A stretch of 64,000 nt of DNA, taken from NCBI RefSeq assembly GCF_964340395.1, contig NC_135565.1:13142742-13206741 (forward strand), in the 5' to 3' direction. Below, in pieces: positions 21,967 to 34,900 of this stretch (its first letter is position 1; each line of letters starts with the position of its first letter). The translations under genes were made by a program, and so were the position numbers. Under the pieces are notes generated by a model. It ran no database searches, was not told where the DNA came from, and was given only the letters and a program-made list of their open reading frames with translations. The stretch comes from Glandiceps talaboti (lineage: Eukaryota; Hemichordata; Enteropneusta; Spengelidae).

Positions 21967-24900
21967 GTGAGTTTGTTACTTGCGCGTACTCTACAAACAA
22001 AATGTACGTACATTAGCAATGTTATACTTTCCGTCTGAACAAGAAATACTCTGGGATGTAATAATTGTCATTGAAATACACCATTCTGCAAACGCTGACT
22101 TCAACTTTTAACGTGTATATTTACGAGATATCCGTCTGAATGTAAAACCAGCATTTTCTATGTATATATTTCCATGATTTAGGAACTTTGCAAAAAAATA
22201 TAAAACACCATAAACTCAAGGTATTTGTGCTGTTTGAGCAATTGAGGCATCTGTTAAGTTTTGTTATTGTTCTTAAAAGTTTCAGAAGACTGTGGAGAGT
22301 CTCTGTGGACTGACACCGATTACTATTACCGATATCTGTCTAATTCACCAACACCTATAACCCGAGTCGACTTTTTAGTCAAAGCCAGCAACGACGTACA
22401 TATCGGTTTGTCTTCTGCATCATACGACACAGACCCCATGTATGAAATCGTAATTGGTGGATGGTCGAATACACAATCAGTCATACGGCGTACTAGACAG
22501 GGGACTGAAGAAGTTACTGTTAGCACCCCGGATGTGGTAACGCCAGATGATTTCAAAGGTTTCTGGGTAGAGTATGATGTCAGCACAGGCAATCTCATGG
22601 TTGGGGAGAAATGCAGTGATGCGTTTATGGAATGGACTGATCCTGATCCGTTACCCGCCAACTACGTGGGCTATTCTACTGGATGGAGCAGTAGTGGTGA
22701 ATTCAAGTTCTGTACCAATATAGCGATTGAAAGTAAGTTTATATTGTAGTTCAAGATTGGCAAACATTTGTTCCTTCTCAATTTAGACCGCCATGTTGAA
22801 ATTGCATGACGCCATGATTCACGAGGGAAATGTTTGTTTGTTTGTTTATTCATTAAGAAATAAAATCTTTCCTCGAATGCTGAATATTCAACAGCCGACA
22901 AACATGCCCTTCATATAGTGAATGCTGATCTCCTGTGAACACAATTTGTTGATCAAGCACTGCCTCCTCCACTCTTGAAAAAGACATACAAATTTCGACT
23001 TGATGACCTGTAAACGCTGTAAGGAAGGTTGATCTGTACAACAGAATTGATATGCCAGTATCAATACCTTCGCGGTAATATAGATAATAATAACATGCAT
23101 ATATGTATTTTTATTTATTTCGTCTAGACCCTACGTGTTCATCGAACAACACCAGTTTAAATATAACCTCAATAAATTCATCGGGGATTATTTCGTCTCC
23201 TGGTTACCCAAATGACTATCCTGCATATGTATACTGTCAGTGGGAAATATTGGCACCGTCACCTGACCACAGAGTTCATTTAAATATTAATGACCTCAGT
23301 CTTGAAAACTGTCCATGCGATGTCCTTAAGATCTACTCTGGTATGAAAAAGTGTGTGCGTGTGTCTGTCTGTCTGTCTGCCTGTCTGCCTGCCTGTCTGC
23401 ATGTATGCATGTATGTATGTATGTATGTATGTATGTATGTATGTATGTATGTATGTATGTATGTATGTATGTATGTGTCGCTGTATGTATGATTTTTATG
23501 TATACACATGCATATGAGCTGGAGACAGACATTGATACTGAACGGATGGATGGATGAACAGACAGACAGACAGACAGACACCCTTTCACTGATAGTCTGA
23601 GATATTCTTCAATTATGGATTACTTTATTGTGAACTGTACATGTACGTCTATTAACCGATGGAATGATATATGTTGGAGCTTGCCATCTGTACGTCAGAA
23701 CACTAAAACTCGCAACCTGTAATCAACAGCTCAACCAATATACATAACACTTGATGAAAGAGTTGTTAAAGTGCTTATTTTGGCTAATGTAGAATACTTC
23801 TCGTTCTATACTATTTGTCTTAGAAAATAAGCCACAAGGATCCTGTGTTATGAAATCACATCTACAAATATAAAGCGAAATTATGGAATGTTTTAGCAAG
23901 GAATTTTTATTATGTTTTCTGTTTCTATTCTCGTGTAGAAAGTTTATCTTCAAACGGTGGCGTCTTGGAAAATATAGCGCTCGGAAAAAGTGCATGGCAA
24001 AGTAGCAACTATAATGGCAATGATCCCAATAAGGCTATCGATGGTAACACTAATGGTGACTATGACGGAGGTAGCTGTACTCACACAAACAATGACTACA
24101 ATGCCTGGTGGAAAGTTGATTTAGGTGAATCGTACCCCGTCTCTGAAATCACCATAACCAACCGTCAAGACTGTTGTCGTAAGTAAAATAACCATACATT
24201 GTCTGCCTTTACTTATCTAGTGTAATTTGTGTTGTTCGTTAAAAGGGGTCATAAAGACGAGATTATAAAAACACAGTAATACCATAATACAATAAACAAT
24301 GCAGTCTGTCTTGTGGCATTCTGTACTGGTACTTGTTTTCTATTCACTGACAGGTTTGTTCTGTTATTAGTCGCACCGCCGCATGCCCGTATATATGTAG
24401 AACTTTATAGAATATTAAGATGACGTGTACATTCTTTATTCTATAAATTCCTCTGACCTTTGTATATGCGCATGTATATTTACATACCGACTTCATTTGA
24501 CAGTCTGACGTAATCACTATCACTCCCCGGTCCGTTCCAACCACTCAGCTTATGTGAACATTTTCAAAACACCATAACAGGATAGGTTCAAAGTGACACA
24601 GGATAAGCTGGATAGTATACGAATTTCGCAGAGCCACAAGTCCATGCTATATAGTAATTTGTGAGCGTACATTGTTAGTTCAACAATGGCATATCGCTCT
24701 CACCTATACATTATATGTGTCTGTTCACAGACAAGTACTTGTCTGTAGTCTATTGAATACACATACAGGTGTATGTACAATTTAAATATAGTGTACGAAC
24801 AAACAATCTCAATCAAAACCTCAGACCACTATCAAAACAAACTTGGTCAAAAATGTATTCACTCTGTTATCCATCCTTTTGATTTCTATGTATGAAGATT

Positions 24901-25530
24901 TCCCACCCTCCATCCAAACCTCAATTAGCAATATATAGCGTTATGTGTATAAAAGTCGTTGTGCTACTAAAATCACAACGGTTTGCAATGATAATTTTTT
25001 ACCTTAAAATAAAATAAAAAACTCCCATGAAATTTATGGTTCTCGTGATAATGATTATTTTTTTGTTTTCAACAGCGGAACGACTACTAAATGCGGAAGT
25101 AAGAGTAGGGAACAGCGACTACATGGACTCAAACACACTGTGTGGACAACCGGTATACAGCGATAGAGCCTACGATTCTACCCTGTACTTCGACTGTGGT
25201 GGGACAGTCAATGGTCGTTATGTCAGTATTCAACTGAAGGATCGAAGCGATCATCTTACACTGTGTGAAGTCCAAGTACATGCATACGGTAGTGAAAATA
25301 TTATAATTTGCATTAGACAAACTTTAAAATGTCGCTTGATATCTATAGTCATTCGACGTTTCAAGTCTGTAATCAACTTGTTCATGTTTGTTTTCCAAAT
25401 AATATTTATGCAAGGAAAGTGAAATATCTGGAAGAATGTGGTAAATAATAACTGCATATTATTTGATGTCTGTATGTATGTATGTATGTATGTATGTATG
25501 TATGTATGTATGTATGTATGTATGTATGTA

Positions 25531-25577
<47 letters not shown>

Positions 25578-28500
25578 ATGTATGTATGTATGTATGTATG
25601 TATGTGTACCGTACTTTTATTTTACTTATATTTTTATTTTTTAGTTTCTGTGGTGTCAGCTGAGTGTGAGCACCAGTCAACAGATATTTGTGACGGTTCA
25701 GTGGGTGCAACGTGCAGGTAACAGGCCCTGTTAAATTACTTTAGACATGCTTTTTTTTCTGTCAAACTCTTACCGTGACAAGCAGACCAATATGCCATGT
25801 ACATCGATCTGTACGGTCAGCTTTGACGTGCAGGCAAATAAGCCATGTACATCGATCTGTACGGTCAGCTTTGACGTGCAGGCCAATATGCCATGTACAT
25901 CGATCTGTACGGTCAGCTTTGACGTGTAACACCTTCAATAGGGGGCTATTATTTCTTTAAATGTCGCCACATAGTGCGTGCCTTTATCTTAAGTCCGAAC
26001 TTCTGTGCAACTTGAATTATTGATTCCTTTTAAATAGTGTGGTCTACAGGCTTGAAAAAGTTGTCTCAATAACGTTTTCTACATTTTGTCCTATTATTCC
26101 CCAGTGTCCAATGTCCAGCTGGGTGTGCTTCAGCCAACACAGGCGTTTGGGGATCATCATACTACACAGGGGTAAGCCAACATGTTTTTACTTAGTATTA
26201 CAGTTAGCATCACTGTAGTTCGTTTTAAATTTGCGCCTCAAAAGGCAAATCAATTGTTTTTCTTTCTCCATTTCGTGTTGATTTAAAAAGATTACAATGT
26301 CACACACGGAACCAATCAGCATCTTGTCACCACACCTTTTATTAACTTTTATATTTTTACTTTTACCTAGTATTAAACCACATGTAAACCGAATGCTTCT
26401 AACAAGGTCAAGAAAAAACAAGTTTTCTATTTTTGTCGAAATGACAGTGCACTAAAAACTGAGCTGTATTTGTAGTATATCCAATGATAACCACATTAGT
26501 CATTTAATGCTTACTGTTGGTCATTTCAAGTAAAAATTGAACATTCTGATTATTTACGGCACACGTGAAGTGGTATCATTTGAAATGTTAAATGTACATT
26601 TATGTAGTCGGGTACATTTGAAAGCATGTTGTGATATATAACATAATTAGTCTTTCAATATGCAATCCACTACCTTAAAATATGCAAAACACATGCCATC
26701 ATTAACATATCCATCAATTATGTGACACTCTGAGCAACTGTTGATAACATAGCACCCCATCACTCAAAGTCAATAAATATGCAAATTAGGTATGGAATGT
26801 TGACAGATGGTTAATGGTTATTTTTATTCAGGACTCGTCGCTATGTAAGGCAGCCATACACGACGGGAGGATAACTGATTCAGCCGGTGGTGTGGTTCAA
26901 GTTGCGTTTAGAGAAGGGGATAGCAGTTATTCTTCCTCCACCCAGAACGGCATTACAACCTCTGATCTAGGTACGTGTCAACATCATTTTTACACTCAAA
27001 TGTACAAAGATTATCAAGCTGGATATCGTGTTTAACAGATCATGAATTCAGTAGTTACCCTTCGAACCATCGATGTTCACATCATACCTGTGGGCCACAC
27101 GCGTTTAACTTAACAGTAATGTCAGTTTGGTTTAACTTGAGGAAGGTTGATTTCAGAAGCCTCTTACTCATCAAGTGAAAATGTATCCATAAAACCCTTA
27201 TTCGACTATTTTATAATAATGGCAATGGCAATGCATGCTTTTATAACATTGAATTATCTGTTGGCATGGTTACAATTTACACGTTAATTGAACAGTAGGA
27301 ATTCCTCCAACACCTTCATTACAGATAACGAGTACATTACGTCATCACACCTATTATAAATTATATTTAAATACCAGGTTTGAGTTCAGTTAATTGAAAG
27401 TTATGGCTAGGTATATGCTTCATTCAGTAGAATTCTAGCAGTACTTTTGGATGTACTTCGGATTTTCCGCCCAAAAGCGGATAAAGTCAGCTTGTTTAAC
27501 TTAGATTTTTTTTAAATTCGTGTATGTGATATAAAATATCATACTATTATTGACATGTATGGTTTGTATGAAATAGGAACAGATGGTATCATGTATGAAA
27601 TAAAGGGTCTGATTTAATGGAGTTGCCTTTTACCTCTTCTTAGTTCACTGCTGATAACTCTTTGGGTACCTTTAATAGTCAATTTACCTTTAAAAGTTTA
27701 TGATTAAGCTAGTTGTGCCATTAATAATCTTTCACTTGATGGTACTCTATACATCACGCTCAAAGAGAGTATTTTTGTTTCTCGTACAGGTGGGGTGAAT
27801 GGTCACTGACGTTTTGGTTTACGAGTGTACATCATGGTAATGTATAATTTTCAACTGTTAATTATATCACTAAAACATGGCCAAAGTTATATTAATGACT
27901 CCATTTATGGTTGCTGTGAATGTTTTGAAGTATTGAAGTGTGTGTGTGTGGGGGGGGGGGGGAGGGGGGTGATAGTGAATTGCCAAAATTACACAAACAA
28001 ATACACAATGCACAAACCGCAAACTTAAAATATAGGTGCTAGCTGCATAAATTATATAGTTTCAGTTATTACTGAACGTTATTGGCATATCATTATCCGC
28101 GAAGAGTTTACCAACAGTTTTATTGTTACTGTCTTAGTAGCTTACTGCATATTTCTTTTTTAAAATAGTTATCTATAGTTGTTATATCCGGGCAAGTTAC
28201 AATTATTACCATTATCTCACATGGAGCGTCGTCAGGTTCCACAATTGCCAATTATATAAACAATTGCAATCAATGTTATCATTCGACAACACAATTTAAC
28301 ATTGCTTCATTTTAGGGAAAATACCACCACCTTAGCAGGTAGTCACTAAAAGTGTTACTGCCTCCAAAAATAACGATATCATAATTATGCAAAGAAACTG
28401 TAGCAATGTCAGTGCGTATTTACATGAGCCACACGACGACATGTAGCGATGATTGCAAGATATTTGTTGAACCAGACTGAAATGTAGCAATGTTAGTAAG

Positions 28501-30484
28501 ATTGTCGTCAAAACAGGCTAATAAATGTAGCAATGTTAGTAATAATATTGTCAGCCCAGCCTACGTGACAACGTGATTTAAATTACTTTAACTTCACCTA
28601 TTAAATTATTGCTGATTATGTGCATTGCTAATCATGAGGGCGTGATATTGTAGGTCAGTCTTTGATTGGATTTCATTCCAGATAACACGTTGGATGCAGA
28701 ACTTTGTAAGAGTACAAATCCTGGATCAATCACCAGTAGAGGACAGTCTCTTGTTTTAGATTTCCAAACTGATGGAACTTTACAACAGCGAGGATTTCAT
28801 TTCACATACTCTACGTTTGGTAAGAATCCCACTACAATTTGTTAGCTAAATGTTGCATTCCCTGTATGGGGTAAATGAAAGGACAATTAACTAAAAATAA
28901 GAGACTCGCCTATTCTAAGAACGTGGTACATGTACAGATTTTCATTTTTTGGTAAAGGTTTGATGTTACAGTAGTTAGTCACTACCAAATGATTACTTTC
29001 TAGGCTGTTGTGAGGACAAATCACTGAACTCTAACTTTTTTTTTCTTATTTGAGATGAAAAATTAAAATGATACAATCTGGAAGCTAGCTATACAGGGTT
29101 CTTAGTAGCAGATCATAAGCTGGTTTAAGTCAGTGCGTAGATTTTTGCTAAAGAAAACGTCCCTGTCAATAATGGTTTGGAAGATATTCAACCACGATTA
29201 AAGCTACTTACACGATCAGCAGATGTACATACAATTACAAGCATCGCCAGTGTCTATCTATAGCATCAATGCGACTAATACAACTACTTCTGTAACATCA
29301 TTTCAATTGCAGTGATATAAGGGGTCTGAACTAATCATCAATAATTGAATGAAGTGTTGTATAATAGACCTTTCCAAAATCTGTCATGGTGGCGCTGTAC
29401 TTCCTGCCCGTGTGTTCCTTGGGGGTATAGTTACATAAAGTATAGGATACTCAGTTAATCATAGAGCAATGCTGTTTTCCTCAATACGGAAAACATCCCT
29501 GATTTGCACTTCTACAGAATACCGAGGGAAAAAGCTCTTAAGGAACCGTTTGCGGTACAATGAAGTGATGATACCCCTAATTTTAGCGATACGTGAAGCT
29601 TTGATATGTATATTCTTCATACATGCTTGCATTTTGTCTTACTTTTCAGCCGTGGGCACGAGTTGTCCGCCATCTTGGTTTCAGTCCGGAGATTCGTGTT
29701 ACAAAGTCAACACAGACCTACAGTCATGGTATACAGCCCAAGCCTTCTGTGGTTACGATGCCTCTAATCTTGTCAGCATAGATAGCTATGAAGAATATGA
29801 GCTGATAAGTAAGTCATTGAAATATGTTTACACAAGGCCACATAGGAGTGCTAGTAAGTGATAATGGTGGCCCTTCATTAATTTCATTTATTTGGGCTGC
29901 TGCTTCTCACAATATAATTGGTTAGTCCTTGTTTCAAAGGTACTCTTTTCGTAACTTAATAATAATAATAATAATGTTGGTTTCTTATATAGCGCTTTCC
30001 CACCCCGTGCTCAAAGCGCTTTACAATTATTACCCCTGGCTCGGATCAGAATGGCACAACGGCCCTTTAGTCTTCCTCAACTCCCCGGGGAGCATACAAT
30101 CCATTGCAGCCATTTAAGCGCATAGGATTAAAGCCTTCACATTGCAACCTACATCCTACCAGGTCCCCAGTTATACAGCTGGGTTGACTGAGGCACAGTC
30201 GTGGTTCAAATCTTGCCCAAGGACTTTAGCCACTCGGAAACAAACAGCAGCCAGCGACGGGGCTCGAATCTGCAACCTGTAGATTCCAAACGTATTATTG
30301 ATTCCATGCTTAACTCTTCCATGAGCAAACTAACAGACAGACAGACACACACACACACACACACACACATACATACATACATACATACATACATACATAC
30401 ATACATACATACATGCATGCATACATACAGACAGACAGGCAGGCAGGCAGGCAGGCAGGCAGACAGACAGACAGACAGCCAGCC

Positions 30485-30521
<37 letters not shown>

Positions 30522-31899
30522 GGCAGGCAGGCAGGCAGAAAAATAAACGTAATTTATGATGGAAACATATCAAGCTTTCCAACCAAAGTAGGGATGCAAT
30601 ACCAATTGTATACCATACTAGCTTGTTTTAATGCTATGTGAATAATCAAGCCAACTGACAATTTTATGTCCTACCGTTACCTTTGGTTTATTTTTAATTG
30701 ACCATGAAGACGATCATGAAAGTATCTGAATATTCACATACTATAATACTCCAACTCTTATATAGCTAAAAATGATGTAGGTTTGGTGTTTAATTCATGG
30801 GACCTCACGTTTTTGACACAGAAATAAACATATGTCGACTCTAGACTAATCATCACAGACAAACATACAATAAACACAGCAGGATCCTTTGCCCAGTCAC
30901 ACTGAATACTGATAACCAATGCTATTCTGTCACAGTGCAGTAAAAACAGATTCTAATGAAACATTACACATGCACGTGATGATTTGAATGGCTGTGATTG
31001 TTTATTTTCTAACGGTTAATCAACATTTAAACTTGACTACTTCTACATCCCCAATGAAACATTACACATGCACGTGATGATTTGAATGGCTGTGATTGTG
31101 TATTTGCTAACGGTTAATCAACATTTAAACTTGACTACTTCTACATCCCCACTGTGCACGACACCACTTACATGTAATTGTTTCTGTTGCATTAGAAGTT
31201 GTGTGAGGGTGTGTAATAAATATGTTGCATGAGTAAAACACCAAGCCAACATCATTTTAGCTGTAATTGATATGTAATTTAAATGATTTAAACTATTATA
31301 GCATCTAAGGTTGTAGATGTCTATAATGAGTTCTTTACTAAGTCTTACTTCACAGAAATATATAGCCTGGTGACAAGGATAATATAAACTACAGACACTA
31401 GCAATTTGCTGATTAAGGTATTTTCCTTACTTAATCTTTTCACCTTTGTTTATTTACTTGGTCCTTTCTGTTTGTGATTTTAGAAACATTTCTCGGTGTA
31501 TCACAAAACTATTGGACAGGGCTTGGCTACATAGATTCTGTATTTCAACACATAGACCGAACTACTGTCGACTACAAGTAAGTTACCAATTCATGTTTTC
31601 ATACTACTCTATTTTGTATTATCATTCCGGTATTGTAGTATACTAGATAGCAATGAAAACTGTCATGTGAGATTGTATCGACCATAAATTTAGTAGAGTA
31701 TCATGAAAAAGAACGTCGACCTACTTAGATCAATAGTTATTCTTATATATACACAAAAGATGAAAGAGGACGAGTTCGTTATTTCATTATCGATTTACAC
31801 TACGGACTGTTTCACCAAAAGGATTATTAGGCATTAGGTGTATGGGTGAGCTGATTGAGTACTATACTTAGCTAAAGAAGAATGAAAATAAATGTATAA

Positions 31900-31948
<49 letters not shown>

Positions 31949-34900
31949 ACCAAGATTTTGATATAATATAATGTATACTCTGTTTCATCATTGACCTGTA
32001 ATTCTTTGTAATGCATATCACACTGTGACCTTTTGTGGGACGCCCTCACGAGGCAGAGAGGTGACATCAATCGACCTCTTTTGCAATATGGCTGTCTGAC
32101 AATAGGTTAGTAATTTCCTGTTGCTGTTTACAATCGCTCATAAAAGTGTGTTATCTTTGACATCCACATCTATTACCGAGATGGAATGAATATATAGTAT
32201 CTCTAGAACTCTCAATTGTAATATTTATGAAGGACGTTCAGGGTTTCGTGAGTTTTGAGCATTTATTTCGAGTCGATGGATTTGCTATGGGAAGTCACAT
32301 GTTGCATTGTATACGATGTCCGAACTGTCGGTTATTGTTGTGATAAACTTTTTGGAACTTTATCAGCTGTAAGTCTTGTACACCCTGATACGCAATAACT
32401 AAAGTAATAATCCTCTGCTTACTCAGAATTTCTGTAAACAGCGTAACATGTCTGAAACCCATTCATTTTGATAGTGTAGCCATAATTATTGCAAAATGTG
32501 TCACAATGTAGTTTTGTTTTGAATGATATGCGCATTACAACAGATATTATAATTTATTTTGGTATAAGATATTTTGAAACAGTTATTTTGTCTGCTTGTA
32601 TCAATAAGTATTGTAATTCTCTTTTGCAATATGGCTGTCTGACAATAGGTACTGCCATGGACAGATGGAGCCGCTGACTGATTAGCAATAAAGACATTAC
32701 AGTTATAGTGTGAACCATGTCTGCGACTGAGTCAGTGTATGATCGTGTTCCCCTGGAGGGTTTGGGCTAAAAATACACAACGCAATCCAAGTTAACATCG
32801 ACGATCACAACCGAACCGATGCCAGGGGTCACAAATGGTGCCGAGACCAGGATGTCCTTGTATTCTTATTGGTTACCGGAATTATCTGTCTGAATGAGAT
32901 GGTCCAGTCGTCACAACAGTCCAGTTAATTTTCTCCTTGAAGATGGACATTGATAGACGCTGACATCAAGATTTTTGGTATGGATAATTTAGTTAAGAAT
33001 GTTCCTGATTAAGTCGTTAAATGAAGTTTGTTTCAAATTTTGAACACATGGAGTGAATTTGAGAATTGTAATACTTAAGTACCAAAGACAAGTTTTCATT
33101 TTCATAATTTATTATCTGCTTTATTATTTTTGTGCAAACTCTAAACAGACTCTGATTTAAGAATCATAGTATTTGATTTATTTAAATTTTTCATTTTTTT
33201 TCCATAATAATTTATTTTTTTTCGTTTGAAAATTTTCAATTGCTGTATAGTTTAGTTGTCTACTATTCTTTTTTTGAGATTTCAATTTTTGTTGAGATTT
33301 CAAATTTTTTTTGTTTAAATTTGTAACATCTATTTTACCATTTACTGTATTAAGGCTGCACTATCCTAATTTGTGTAGTAACACTGTCCTAATCTGTGTA
33401 CTAAGGCTGACAATCTGAAGACTGTACTGCTATTACATTATTATAAGGTTTAAGTATCTCATATACAATATTAAGATTACATTCTACATCTGACTTTATT
33501 AAGGTTAAGCTTGTATCACTAATTCTAAAAATATTTGCAGTGTTTATCGTCATCATATTGACAAAATGCAGTATACACCTAGTGATGATTTATTAACATT
33601 TGATTTAGTTGGGCCTGATACTATTATTAATCCACCCCCTGTTAATATTCAGTCCACATTACCACCACCTGGTCCACATGTTCCTCATATGTCTTACTAC
33701 GATCAAACGCCAATGTTACCTCAGCCCCCCATTACACCACCTGAAAATATTGGCTTGCCCAGCGCGACATCAACACACTATAGGCCTATGGTAGCAGCAC
33801 CAGATAACATGAGTGGTGGAAATTTTTATGCCACTCAACACCCAAACATAGGTACACAACCAGCACAAAGGGAGAATTATTACTACCCTCCCCATATACA
33901 ACCTCCTTTACAGCCACATACACAGTTGATGCCCACACACAGCCAACAGAGACAACCATTACCACAGACTCAGCCATACCCTGAATACACAATCACATCC
34001 TCTCATCAAATACGAGGTGTACCAATCTTCAGTGGTAGCCGAGATGGTAAAGTGTTAGTGGAGGATTGGATTAGAGACATTCAGTATCTGCTTAAAGCTG
34101 GACCAATGCCAGAACCTTTGAAATTTTCCACGGTTGTTCGACATTTAAGTGGTGAAGCTCGGAAACTGGTCCTCAACTTGCCATCTGGTGAACAAATGGT
34201 ACAACGTGCATTTGACGAACTACGTGCTGAATATGGTGATGGTTTATGGTCTGTAGATCCAATGGGAAATTTCTATGAACGAGTACAACGTTCTGATGAA
34301 TCTCCTTGCTCATATGCGATTGCTTTAGAAGATATACTCAGGAAAGTGGAATATAAGCTCAACGGTGGTTGGCCATTATCAGACAGAGACTATAAGCTTA
34401 CCCATCAGTTTATGAAAGGTCTGCGTGATCAAGAGATATATCAGCGATTGGCACCTATGAGAGTGCGTGAGATGACATTTGGCCAGTTGCGAAATGAACT
34501 AAGATATATTTCGAGAGAGGAAAGACATAATTTTACCAAACCTAAGAAAAGTCAAGCTCAGCCTCATGTAACAAAAGATGATGGTACATCTGGTCAACAA
34601 AAGGCAGGTGATAAGACATCCCGGGAGAATCAGCAGTTGTCAGATGTGACCAAGTTATTACAAACAATTGCCATGAATCAAGAGGAGCAGAGCAAGAGGA
34701 TCCTACAGTTGGAAGGAAAAGAGACTGTCAAGAAAAGTAATAACGACTATGTCTGTTATCGCTGTGGCAAGTCAGGACATATAGCGAGAGGTTGCCGCTC
34801 TAAGCCACTACCTGATCAGTCTAACAAAGGAGGCAAGCCTTTAAAAGAATAAAGCCTGTGAAAGTGGGACATTTCACAGGTGGAAGTCATCGCAGTCCCA

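Noticed and set aside
22326-22661. 111-codon minus-strand ORF
   Set aside because: Antisense shadow of the FAMeT exon of gene A, which has recognisable domain motifs and splice sites.
22286-22732. Reading the FAMeT domain as a juvenile-hormone methyltransferase
   Set aside because: The domain name is historical; no methyltransferase fold motifs are present and the context is an extracellular receptor.
25471-25605. Regular repeat array that could be mistaken for a CRISPR
   Set aside because: Contiguous tetranucleotide repeats without spacers, in an animal intron.
32489-32677. 62-codon ORF present in both LTRs (also 40033-40221)
   Set aside because: Lies entirely in LTR regulatory sequence with no domain; present twice only because LTRs are duplicated.
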